The notes under the pieces were generated by a model that saw only the letters and a list, made by a program, of their open reading frames with translations, did not search any database and was not told the DNA's origin. A program made the position numbers and the translations under genes. Below, piece by piece: positions 23,376-34,600 of a DNA stretch of 64,000 nt (position 1 is its first letter; the number at the start of each line of letters is the position of its first letter). Source of the DNA: Podospora pseudocomata (taxonomy: Eukaryota > Ascomycota > Sordariomycetes > Sordariales > Podosporaceae); contig NC_085891.1 in the NCBI RefSeq assembly GCF_035222375.1, positions 3,038,001-3,102,000 of the forward strand, given 5' to 3'.

Positions 23376-26300
23376 TCGCCGTCTTTTCCTCTCTTGTCAT
23401 CATTTGCATTGGGTAGGCGTTTTTTTTTATTTTTTAGGAGGGGAGGGTTCGAGGAGAGACAACAACTCACTCTACACTTTGATACCATTGGTTTCTTTTG
23501 TTTCTTTGCTTGGGTCATTATCACACAGCGAGCGAGGAGGAAAATACACAGCGGCATCATTTCTTATATCATCATTTTGGGGGGTGGTGGGGATATATAT
23601 GGAAAGGAATAAGGAAAGCATGATGCAATGGGAGGAAAGCGGGATGAAATCAATGGGGAAGGAAACAAAACCACACTCATATTATTATTTATTTACTATT
23701 CACAAGAGTACTTGCTTCGCTCCCTGAGGGTTGAGTGTGCAAGCTCTATTCAATACCAAAATAATCCACAACATTTTACAGTTGGCTGTTTGCAATCGTG
23801 AATTGAATGTGTGTCTCAATTGAGCATGTGTTTCTGGCAAACGGTGCCAATGGTAGGGAAGTCCTAACCGAGGATTCGGCATTTTTTGGGTACGAATACT
23901 GTGTCTCCAAGACCTCGGCTCTTCGCCTTTTTGGAGAACACGGGATGTGAGGCTTCGGGGTTAAAGTTCTACACAAGACATGAAGCATGGAACTTTGATA
24001 TAACAAAAGACATATTTTTCTTTTTGGGATTAACACAATGGTTTGAAAGAGTTAGTTTGTAGTGCGCGCGCCGTTTTATTTTTTGGACAGTTTGGAGGAA
24101 GGGTTTGGGATTTGGAACTTTGGGACCTGGAATTTGGTGGGGTGGTTTGAATGGAAGTGTTAGGTGCACGCCGGAGTGTTGGGGATGTGGGGGGGGGGGT
24201 GAAGCCTTGTAGAACACTTGGGCGGGATTCAGGACTTTGACATTGACATCAATTTCCAATCGATGTCTTGGCTTGGGTGAGGATTTGTAAATGCGATCTC
24301 TATAGCGAAAAAAACTTCTACCGGTTGGGTAGAATGATTTCGAAGCCAACGGTAATATGGGGCGGGGGGTGCTCGTGTTTGCTTCGGTCGGATTGACAGA
24401 AACAGCAGTGATGAAGTCTCTTACGTGGACGCTGGGCTTTGTTTTCCTTTTTTTTTTTCCTTTGGTATTGGTAGTGAGTGGTGCTGTAAGAATACGATAC
24501 ACTGGTGGTGGATCTGACTGACAAGATGGGACTTTTGCACAGCTGGGCGGGCGAACGGGTCAGCTTCACAGCCTCTTCTTGTTGCAAACGTCCAATATCA
24601 TCCGTCAGGCAGCTACTTTTGCACGTTTGCTTCAACCCCCTCACAACATTCCCCGCAAAACTAAAGTTTCAGACAGAGGGAAAAGTATTGTGTGCGTTGT
24701 CAAATTTTACATAGCTTGTTGACAATTGGTGAAAACCTATGACGATAGCGGTGAGTGACTGGGAGTTAAGAAACCGGGATGCTCCCCGGAGCGGGGGTGA
24801 GAGGAGTTCTCTACACGATGGGGTTCCTGCACGACGATGTGGATGAAAGAAAAAAAAACGTGAATGAGGTGGAGCTGAGATACGGGTTGTGGGAAGAATT
24901 GGTTCGGGCTTCCGAGCTTGTCTGCGATGATTTTTCGGGCGGCACTCGGGATTGATGTCCGCGGGTCGCGGCGGCCGGGAGCCCTTTCAAAGGGTCGGGT
25001 CTTGTTTCCGTTGTCAGATTGGGAGGGTGATGTGTTTCATACCCTATATAAATACAAACGAATTGCGGCTGATGGGGATCATGATACGGGGGAAGATATC
25101 CGGGTCTTTGTTTTGGTGTTTTGATAATGTCGCAGCTCGGCAGCGGTTCCGATTAGGGAAATCACCAACATATGTAAGTGGCAGTCTGATGAGAGCTGAA
25201 CAGCAACTACCGAGCAAAAAGCAAAAATGTTGAGGCGGTCAAGGTATTAGCTATCGATCAGTGATCTGATCGCAATGCATCATCAAACAATTTGTGATAA
25301 CACCTCCTGAGGGTTGCTTTGCTTCAGTTTAGATTGAAATGGTGCAAACGCATCGCTTTGTTGGCTAGGTATGCTCACCGCACTTGCGCACGTACCTGCT
25401 GTTGTGTACATATCTTGATACCCTGACAACGACGCTAAATTTCCCAAAGATCGGGAAAAAGGAATCAGATCTCTTCTTCTTCTTCTTCTTTACGCCGCAG
25501 TACGGTATTTCCGTTTTCTGCTCCAGAAACCCCTAATGGCAGGGGTTAGCGAACATCATCGTAGGGCTGGGACTTGGGGAACGTAATCCGTCCAGTTAGA
25601 GCCTCCCGTTTCCAGAAGTTGAATTGTCGAACTGGATCGACACTCAACTTGACTGGGGGAGAACGCAAAGCCAGCCACAAAAAAGCCACTTTTCCAGAGA
25701 GCTGGGTCTGGGATTTTTTGGACCGAAAGGGGGGAATTTCCGAGTACTGTACTGATTGATTGATGTGTGTACCATGGAGAGGGCTGTGCATACCCTACGC
25801 GTGACGACAGCGACACACGACAGGACGGAAACGTTGCTTGTCTGGGGAAAAGAATGCAGTGAATGATGGGCACTGCCCTTGTGGACGACACCGGAGGTTT
25901 GAAGATGAAGCAAAAGATTGATTGGAGAGTGGTATCACCACCTGGTCTGGCCTGGCCTCTATCAACATCAGACCTTCGGGATTGGGACAAGAAAATCGCT
26001 CAGTATAACGCAGTATCACACAGCCTGCCTGAGGTTGCAGAACCCGGCGGCATATAGCACAGCCAAAACGAGATCATTTCTCTCTTAAAGACAGAAACAA
26101 AAAAATAAAAATACAAAAAATGCGGGGGTTTCAATGTTGAAGATGATGGCGGCCAACACTGGAGGCGGCGTTGGCGGCGGCGGCGGCGTGGTGTCTTTCA
26201 CTGGTGTTTCGATGCAGCGGCGCCGCGATTCGAAAATCGACCCAAACGAAACCGCAACGACGACCCGCTGCCCCAGACTGCCGGGTTCGGCACCTCTTTT

Positions 26301-28249
26301 TAGGGTTGCGCGGGTAGGGAACGGCAAGGGAACGGTGCTGTAGGCGGATCGCATCACCGGCCACACTTTCAGGCCTCACCAGTCAGGGTCAGGTGTGAAA
26401 CGGTTGCAGGTTCTTCTTGTGTTGGAGGCCATCAGTTGACCTAGTGGAAACAACATTGAAAAGGTATCATGAGCGCAACATGAGTAATCTTGACGACCGT
26501 CTACATCGGCCTGTAATTTTCGTATTGAGGGCTTTCGATGTTGATTGTGCCCGTTGGAACTGGGGATCGTCACAACATCACGGCATGGCCTGAATCCGAG
26601 GGTGCAAGACGATCAGTTCGTTATATTCGGTGCCGGGCTCTTCCCGGCCTGATGCTCATGATCCTGTTCACTGCGGTGCGACTGATGCCCTCCGATCAGT
26701 CAATCACAGCTCTATACAGCAGGTAATCTGTATGAATTTACAGTTCAACAGAAAAGTTCTTTGCATCTTGATATGAGAATTCCCTCTCAGCCCTACATGA
26801 TGATTACGTGAGGGATCAGAAACTAGGAACCCGTCAAGAACTATGGGGAAGGGAGAAAACTGGACGCCTTGTGTGACTGTTCCAAAGAGCGAGATGTTAC
26901 GTTCCCTATGCCTCTGGGCAGAGGCAGTGTTCTCCTGCGTATGCAGGTGCAAAAAGGCGGGAAGGACCATGATGACCTATGGCATGCGCCCAGGCAGCGA
27001 GTTAATACCCAAGGCGGTGAAGGACATCAACATCATGACCATGTCTGACACGATGAAGTTCGTGACCGACTGCCCTGTTTGAAGGCTGCAAGGCTCATTT
27101 TTATGATTGTCCCAGTTCGTGATGTTTTGGCGATCGGTAAACTGTGGGGGGTGAGACAAGGGACACCCCCCTTTCCTTGAGAGGTCTTGATTCTCATCGG
27201 TCAGGCTCACACCTCAATTTGCTGGAGACGCGAAGCCACCGCGGGGTCACCCGGGGCATCTGCCGCTCGCTCGCTCCTTGACGATCGGGTACGGGTGCAG
27301 CCGGGCAGAGAGGATACGCAGGACAGCAAGACTCGCGATAGGAACAAGTCGACAAGTCATGAGGAAATAGCGCGAGGGAATTTTCCCATCAGGTTTTCTT
27401 TTCGTCTCTGTCTGCGGCACTTTCGGCGTGAGTCAACTGACACCCACCTCCCCGATTCCGTCCGTTGAACGGAGCTTCTTCCGTAACACACACACGGGAA
27501 AAGGGTCGTAGTCGATGACATGTGGCTCAGTCATCCACCTCCCTTTCTTCCACACTTCACCGGGCCATCCCGGAGTTTACTGTCGCCCCTGTTTTGTCAG
27601 CTTTGACGGGATATGTTTTGATGAAAAATACTGTACTGCTGCAGAGTCCTTGAAATTGCTCATCCCTGCGTATCGCTTACTGCCCGGAAGGTTTGTCACC
27701 GTGGATTTCTCGGCATCAAAGTACAAATGTAATTAGACATTCTTGAGGGACACACACACGCCCTTTTCTTTGAAAACGCCCGATATGTTGTTGACTTGGG
27801 CCAGTGTAAGTGTTAGTGTAATAAGCGATCCACAGCGGACTAAAAACCCCCACCAAAAATCAACGGGATGATCAATCAACAAAGCGGAGCGAACGGAGAT
27901 ATCTCTCGTCCCCCGCAAAAAACTGATCCAGTCACTGTCCATCAGTCAGTGGGTGAGGTGTGTCAGATAACGAGCGGAGATTATCGATACACCCGACCGC
28001 CCGGAGCCAACCCCGACAACGCCGAGTCTCTTTCTCTTTCACAAGGCTGATAGCCCGCGCACAGATCACCACCCCTCGGCCTAGACAAGTCCCGCTTTCG
28101 CCGATCGGCAAAACTGTCGTTGCCGAACATCGAAAAGTCTACGTCACTGACGGCCAGATTCTGATCCGACGAGAGCTTCCACGAAACACATTGGTTTTGT
28201 GAAATCCTTACAACGGGTGTAATTGTTCTGTTTCATTACGATCTCAGAA
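23376..28249. other. long stretch without supported gene
   Basis: About 4.9 kb between the acidic-protein gene and IBA57. Several overlapping open frames below 150 codons exist on both strands (for example 25556-25990), without domain signatures or plausible splice patterns. A TTC run near 25472-25490 and a GGC-rich patch near 26162-26190 are simple sequence. Part of it must be promoter DNA for IBA57. Confidence 0.5.
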
Positions 28250-29515
28250 ATGCAGCCTGTCGTAAGAAGGAGGATAGCAATCGCTGCCGGTAGCCTGCCG
28301 AGCACCACCACCACTGCAAGGGTTTTTTCATCATCATCCCGGCCAAGTTACTCACCACCACCACTATCACGACCAAAACAAACACCCCTTTCTCTACCCC
28401 GGCAACACCGCCCCTTTTCCACCTCTCCCCTCCTCCGTCAAGAAGCCACCTCCGAAACAACACCGGTAGACAATGGCCTCCCCCACTCAGGCATCTCCCC
28501 CCTCCCCTCCAGATCATTAATCTCCCTCTCCGGCCCAGACGCCGCCAAGTTCTTAAGAGGAATCATCACCAACGAGCTCCCCACCACCCCCTCAACCCTA
28601 ACCTACGCCGCGTTTTTGTCTGCTCAAGGCAGGATCCTAAACGACGTCTTCATCTACCTCGACCCGAGGTCAACCTCCTCACCACCAGATAGCTTCCTCA
28701 TCGAGGTCTCCACCCTCGAAGCAGCAACGCTAGTCAAGCATCTGAAGCGGTATAAACTCCGCTCTAAATGCGCCATCGCCCTTCTCCCGCAGGAAGAGGC
28801 GAGCGTGATTGCTGTTTGGGGGAGTCCGGATTCTATCCCGGCTCAAGGTGAGAGTTTACGCTACTGCCCCGACCCGAGGGTTCCATCCTGGCAAAGGGGT
28901 TTAGTTTTGGGGGGTGGGAGTGGATTGGAAGGGGTTGAGATGCAATCGGAGGAGGTCTACACTCTGTTGCGGTACGCGAATGGTGTGGCGGAGGGGCAGG
29001 AGGAGATTGTGAGGGATGGGGGTTTGCCTCACGAGTCGAATCTGGATTTGTTGGGGGGGGTTGATTTTAGGAAGGGGTGCTATGTTGGGCAGGAGTTGAC
29101 TATTAGGACGGAGCATAGGGGGGTGGTGAGGAAGAGGATTTTGCCTGCCATGCTCTACCCTTCCTCTGCGTCCTCCCCACCGACATCACTGCGGTATGAA
29201 GAGGGGGATCTTGCGGGGAGGATTCAGGCGGGGAGTAATGTTACGAGAGTGGGCGCGAGGGGGAGACCAGCGGGGAAGTGGCTTGGGGGGAGGGGGAATT
29301 TGGGGTTGGTGTTGGGGAGGTTGGAGATGATGACTGATTTGAAGCTGCCGGGCGAGGCGGCGGTGGGGACGGGGATGGGGTTTAAGGAGGGGGATGAGTT
29401 TGAGGTTGAGGTTAAGGGGGAGGAAGGGGAGAAGGTGAGGGTTAAGGCTTTTGTGCCGGGGTGGTTGAGGGAGAAGTTGGAGGAGAAGATGGAGAAGAAG
29501 GGGAAGAGACATTGA
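28250..29515 (+). CDS. IBA57: IBA57-like mitochondrial iron-sulfur assembly factor (GcvT/YgfZ family)
   Basis: A single exon of 421 aa from the ATG at 28250. The N-terminus (residues 1-65) is Arg/Ser/Thr-rich without acidic residues, as expected for a mitochondrial presequence. The body has the GcvT-like opening (SLISLSGPDAAKFLRG), and the diagnostic motif KGCYVGQE falls at 275-282 with Cys277. IBA57 acts with ISCA proteins in maturation of mitochondrial 4Fe-4S proteins such as aconitase and lipoate synthase. The C-terminal region is low in complexity (Gly/Lys/Glu) but in frame. The gene converges on the J-protein gene, with 244 bases between the stops. Confidence 0.92.
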   Translation: MQPVVRRRIAIAAGSLPSTTTTARVFSSSSRPSYSPPPLSRPKQTPLSLPRQHRPFSTSPLLRQEATSETTPVDNGLPHSGISPLPSRSLISLSGPDAAKFLRGIITNELPTTPSTLTYAAFLSAQGRILNDVFIYLDPRSTSSPPDSFLIEVSTLEAATLVKHLKRYKLRSKCAIALLPQEEASVIAVWGSPDSIPAQGESLRYCPDPRVPSWQRGLVLGGGSGLEGVEMQSEEVYTLLRYANGVAEGQEEIVRDGGLPHESNLDLLGGVDFRKGCYVGQELTIRTEHRGVVRKRILPAMLYPSSASSPPTSLRYEEGDLAGRIQAGSNVTRVGARGRPAGKWLGGRGNLGLVLGRLEMMTDLKLPGEAAVGTGMGFKEGDEFEVEVKGEEGEKVRVKAFVPGWLREKLEEKMEKKGKRH

Positions 29516-29759
29516 TGATGATGAAATGTGTATCTTGATTGTGAGATACTTGCACATGTATAATACTGTACAACAAGTCTTGGGCTTATGGAATTGTGCT
29601 GTTGCATGATGCCCTAGCATTATAGTCTGATGGGTTAGTACAGTGACGCATGATTATAGATAGGCCTAGCTGGGAACTGCGTCAATGCATTGAAGAGAAA
29701 GATCTGTTCTGGGTATCATGAGCAAAACGTCTAGAAAATCTAACAACGGGGTGCAAAAT

Positions 29760-30653
29760 CTACGAAGCAGCGGCTGCCTTCGCCTCCTCCTCCTCTCTCC
29801 TTCTCTTCTCCTCATCCTTCTTCGCCTGTGCAGCCCTCAGTCTCGCCATAGTAGAAGCAAACTTGTTCCCCGGCTGCCCCGTCGCCCCAGCATCACTATT
29901 CGCATTTGTCGTGGTTGTCGTCGTCGTCGCAGCCGAGACCTTGTCACCACGGTCAGCCATATCCTTTTCTTTCCTGATGGTGTCAGAAGGGAGTGATGAT
30001 GATGTTGCCTGGTCCTCATTCTTGGTCTCCTCCTTCCTCTTGGCCTTTTTCTTCTCCGCCTTTAACCTCTGCTTCTCGGCCAGTTTCCTCTCCAGCTCGG
30101 CAATCTCCCCATCATAATCCTTTTCCTCCACCTTCTCCTCCTGCTTTTGCTGTTGTTGTTCCGCCTCTTCCCTCTCCCTTACAGCCCTCTCCCGCTCCTC
30201 GGCCTCCTCCCTCTTCCGTCTCAACTCCTCCATCTTCCGCCTCCCCCGCGCAGCCATATCCCTAACCTTGTCCCTCCCGCCATCCCCCTCTCCATCCGTC
30301 TTCTGCCGTTTCGCCTCCTCCTCCCTACGCTCCAGCTCCTCAACCAACTGCCTCCTCTTCGCGCCCATCTGCTCCCTCTGTCGTTTCTTTTCAAGAACGG
30401 CTTTCATCCCATTGTTGTAGACTTCTTTAGCCTCAGGGTTGAGGAGGACATCCCTCGTGCGCTCCAGCCGCTCGTACAACGCGGGGTCGTAGTTGTCGCC
30501 CGCCTTGTCGGGGTGCGCGGTTAGGGCTTTTTTGCGAAAGGCACGGCGGACGTCCTGGTCGGTGGCTGTGGCGTCGAGGGAGAGGAGGGCGTAGAGGTCG
30601 TCGGACCGGGAGGCGGATTCGCGGGCGAAGAGGAGGAGGTCTTGGTCTGCCAT
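29760..30653 (-). CDS. CWC23: Cwc23/DNAJC17-like J-domain protein
   Basis: A single exon of 297 aa starting at 30653. Residues 18-88 are a J domain with the HPD motif at 47-49 and a helix IV-like segment (LLNPEAKEVYN). The remainder is a long Lys/Glu/Arg-rich helix, probably coiled coil, ending in Ala-rich sequence. The N-terminus MADQDLLLFA and the long charged region match the Cwc23/Cwf23 group, J-proteins linked to spliceosome disassembly in yeast. I see no RRM of the kind found at the C-terminus of animal DNAJC17. The Hsp70 partner and nuclear location are inferred. Assignment to J-proteins is firm; the CWC23 name is likely. Confidence 0.85.
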   Translation of the reverse strand: MADQDLLLFARESASRSDDLYALLSLDATATDQDVRRAFRKKALTAHPDKAGDNYDPALYERLERTRDVLLNPEAKEVYNNGMKAVLEKKRQREQMGAKRRQLVEELERREEEAKRQKTDGEGDGGRDKVRDMAARGRRKMEELRRKREEAEERERAVREREEAEQQQQKQEEKVEEKDYDGEIAELERKLAEKQRLKAEKKKAKRKEETKNEDQATSSSLPSDTIRKEKDMADRGDKVSAATTTTTTTNANSDAGATGQPGNKFASTMARLRAAQAKKDEEKRRREEEEAKAAAAS

Positions 30654-31622
30654 TTTTTGTTTTGTTTTGGGGGTTGGATTTGTTGGTGGGGAGAGTTACA
30701 GGGTTGGGAAAGAGAGAGAGTGGTGTTTTGTGTCGGGGGTGTGTGTGTGTCGTTTCTTTTCTTCTCCTTCTTTTTTTTTCCTTTTTTTTTTTTTGTTTTT
30801 TTGCGCTGGGGAGAAAATGTGATGCAATGCGAATGAATGAATGAGGACGTCGAGGCGCTTTGCGGGCTTGTGTAGTTGGGTCGGTTATATGGGATGTTTT
30901 AAATGAGTCACGCTAAGCCTGAACCGGACACTGAACGCCTAACACGTTGTTCGTGGACAAAAGACTGCCAGTGAGATAAAATGTTGATTTGTACCTTTTT
31001 GAAAAGAAAATTGGCCTCGAAAGATAGTCAAGAGGCCTTCAAAGATATTCACGAGGCCTGTTAACTTTCTTTCAAAGTATGGTCTATCTAGGTGTATACA
31101 GCTCAGATGAATCCTACCAGCCTCTGATTAGAGAGCCGAGTTCGTTCACGCTCGACCGTGGGGAGGTCTCCGTTTGGAAGCGCCAGGGCTATTCTGGGGA
31201 GGACCCCTTGTGGTAGACTCTCGTCTGCTTGTGTGTGGTTTGCATGCTGGGGCGATGTTTAAATTGATTTGCTTGCGATCAAGACATCAACCAAGTAGGT
31301 ACAATATCTGGGTCACATCATGTAAAAGCAAGTAATAGAGAATAATGCCACCCTCAAAACACATCTATCATTTACAACGTGAAACTCTTCCAATTCCCCT
31401 CCCTATCCCTACAAAGTAAACTCCTCATCCCTCAAACGCCCCTATTCAAACCAATTAATAATCCCACATTCCATAATACCAACAAAACTCCCTATCCCAT
31501 CAGACATTCATCATCTATCCTTTCCCATGCCTTGTAGTAATCATATGCTTCACAACGACCACTGTCTCAACGACCCCCAATTCTTAATCATCCAAATACT
31601 CTCGACAGTTTACCCAACCAAC
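30654..31622. other. intergenic with third copy of the 21-bp repeat
   Basis: This holds the promoter of the J-protein gene, including long T-rich tracts at 30760-30800, and the 3' flank of separase. A short segment of the 21-bp repeat lies at 31013-31079. No gene is supported. Confidence 0.5.
31013..31079 (-). repeat. short, partly inverted copy of the 21-bp repeat
   Basis: Two units read as the reverse complement of the consensus flanking the NLR gene (GGCCTCGAAAGATAGTCAAG, then GGCCTTCAAAGATATTCACG). They are followed by one unit in the forward sense (GGCCTGTTAACTTTCTTTCA). The match is imperfect but the GGCC-anchored 21-base spacing is kept. Confidence 0.6.
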
Positions 31623-34600
31623 CTACTCCTTCCAGACATAAACAGGCACCCCATAAACAACCACTCCCGCCGCAGTCACATATCGGAACCTACACCCCCC
31701 TTCCCTCGCCTCCGCTACCGCCTCTACCAAACTCCTCTTCTTATCCCCTCTGGCTCTCTTCCCCTTGCCTGTATCCCGCCCCTTGCCATCATCCTCCACC
31801 GCGCCCTTGGGCAAGACACCCCAGGTCTCCAGCATCCGGCCGGCAAACCGATCAATGTCTCTGTCTGTCACATCCCAGAGCGTCCCCACCACCGCTGGGC
31901 TGCCAGAGAGCATGTAATTCCACGCTGGACCAGAGGGTTCAAACTCTCCAGCTTCTGTCAGGGCCGCACTGGAACAACCCATGAGCAGAACAGCAGCCTT
32001 GCACCGATCAAGACGACGAATGGTCCTGCCACGGATATACTGCGCTCCAGACCCGTGCCCAAAATACAGCAACAAGTCCTTCTCCGCCAAAAACCTCTCA
32101 AACTCAGGCTCCGTCGGAGGTCTCGAAATGATGCTCTCAAACGATGAAAGATTCTTCTCGAGTGCCGGCCCAAAAGTCTTTTGCGTAGCCGCCAAATCCC
32201 CCGACGGATTCAAAATATACGCCCCCTTCCCCTTCCCCTTCCCAAAATCAACATGATGCCCCTCCACATCCAACAACCCCCCCTCGCCCACCGGCGTCTC
32301 ACTCAACCTCTGCTCCAAAATCAACCTCCTCAAACAAGCCAAACTCGGCATCCGACTAATCGCCAACCCCTGCATGCAAGGCAGCGACTCCCAAGGAAAA
32401 ACATGCAGCGCCTTATCCAGCAACAAGACCGTATGAATCCCCGTCTCCTCCTCCACCCCCCTGCTACTCCTACTCCTCCCCTCATTCACAGCCGAATGAT
32501 ACCCCATCAGCGCATCAAACGTCTCCACCACCATCGAGTCAAAATCGATCTCGTCGTACGCGTTCCTCTCGCCGTGAAACTGCAAAATGTCCACGACGAA
32601 GTACAGCAGATCGGTGAGCTCGTCGTCAAAGTCCGTGCCCGGCCTCGTCGCGTCCCCCAACCCGATAAACAGCTCGAGGATGTTCAGGTCCAGCTGCACC
32701 TTTTGACCAGCAGCAGCAACCTTGGTCTTTTTTCCTCTCACCTGTCTTCGCGAGGGGAGGTGTTTATCCATCATGGCCAAAAAGCTCTTCTGAAACCTGG
32801 CCAACAGATCCGCCCTCCGACAGTGCTGCGAAAAGATGCCCCTGAACCCCCCGAGCCAAATCTGCTCGATGTTCTCCAGCAACTCCTTCAGCCTCTCATC
32901 CAGCGCCTCTCTCGCATTCCACCACTCCGTTTTCGCGCCCTTTTGATTCATATCCTTTGCGCTGTGGCAAGTAGCATTAATCTCCTTGATGATATCCAAC
33001 AACTCAGACCTTCCCTGCTGAAAGTTGAACACGTCGCTATCCGCATCTCGTGACGTCGCGCGTTCAAGCGGTAACCGGATAACAAACGGGTTCTGCCCAG
33101 CCTGAAGCTTGGTGATGCACAAGTCCTGATTCCCCTCGCTAAGCGCAATCGAGATGACGTTCCAATTCTTGGGGACAATGTCAATGTAGTCCCTCTGAAT
33201 CTTGTGCAAGTCCAGCGTGAATCCCAGACTTGATCTCCGGGAGGTGACAGACTGCAACGCGGGCGGCCACTCGGTGCCGTCATGTCTGGGCGCGTGCTTC
33301 TCTTGGATCATCGCCTTTCTCTCCCTTCTCCAGATCAGATTCCTCGCCAGCTCGACAGAGTAAGATGTTTGAGCAGAGTGAATCGTCGCCTTGGTTCTCG
33401 AGGAGGAAGTAGCAGTGAGAAACAACCCAACATGCTGCAACATGCCAGAAATCTTGTGGATCAGCGCCGAGTCCCCGCTCTTGGACGCGACAGAATGAGC
33501 CTCGAGCAGATAATCATGTGCTTCTCTCAGGTTGTCGACATAGACACCTTGTGACAGGTCCTTTGCACCCTCGCCCTTGCCAGCAGCCCTCGCACCCTTC
33601 TTAGGTGACGTAGCTGCGTTCATGGGCGAGGCTTGCACTGAAGAGAGCCTCTCCATGCCCGATAGCGCCGGGAATGAAATGGTGGAATCTTGAATGACGG
33701 AAAAGACCGGATCCTGAGCCATCTGCTCCATGCTCATACCCAACAAGCACGACGCCATAGCCAGCTGCCGCGTAGGTAACAGGTCAGAAGACTTGACCGT
33801 CGTAGCAGAAGCGGCCTCACCCAAAATACTCTGAGCCCCAGCCCACTCCTTTTGCTTGAGCATCAGCACCGCTTTCTGGACGAGAATGGAAGCCCGAAGT
33901 TTCGCAAGTTGCGCATCCTCCACTACTACCACGGGTTCAGGAGCAGGAGCCGCGGCCTTAACAACCGGCTTCGCCTTCGTAGCAGCCGCCCTCGCCCCAG
34001 CAGCCCCTGTCTTCCGAACAGGCTTCTTCACCCCCCCACCACCAACCACCTTCCTCCCCCCTACCCCTCCCCTCGCTGTCGTCCCCTTGCTCCCCTCCTC
34101 AATCTTCAACTTCTTCATCCCCTCCTCCACGTCCTCCACCCCCTTGTCCTTCACCAACCCCTTCACAATCCCCTCCGCCCTCTCCAGCAACCAACCCCCC
34201 CCCTTCAAATTCCCCACCCCAACACAAATCTCTGACAACCTAACCGCCAACTCGGCCGCCCCAAACCAGTTCCCCTCTCCAGCAACCTCCGTAAACAACC
34301 CCGTCGCCTTCCCCAACATCTCCCCCGCCTTCTCAATCCCCCCCGACCTCCAAGAAACCTCCCCCATCCACCCCGCCACCGCACAGTTGTAAAACTCGCT
34401 GTCCACCTGCCCCGCAATCTTCCCCGCTTGCTCAGCATAGTACATCGTCTCCTGAAACAAGCCCAAGTGAGCGTACACGAAAGAGAGCCTCATCGTGTTC
34501 CGAAACAAGCCATGAAACATTTTCCAAAAGGCCGGTCCAGAAGCAGCAACAGGCAGGTGTTGGGTTGCGGTAGCGAGGGACAGGTCGGTTGGATCGGGGG

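Noticed and set aside
25556-25990. 144-codon minus-strand frame
   Set aside because: Overlaps other frames of similar length on both strands and has no conserved motif.
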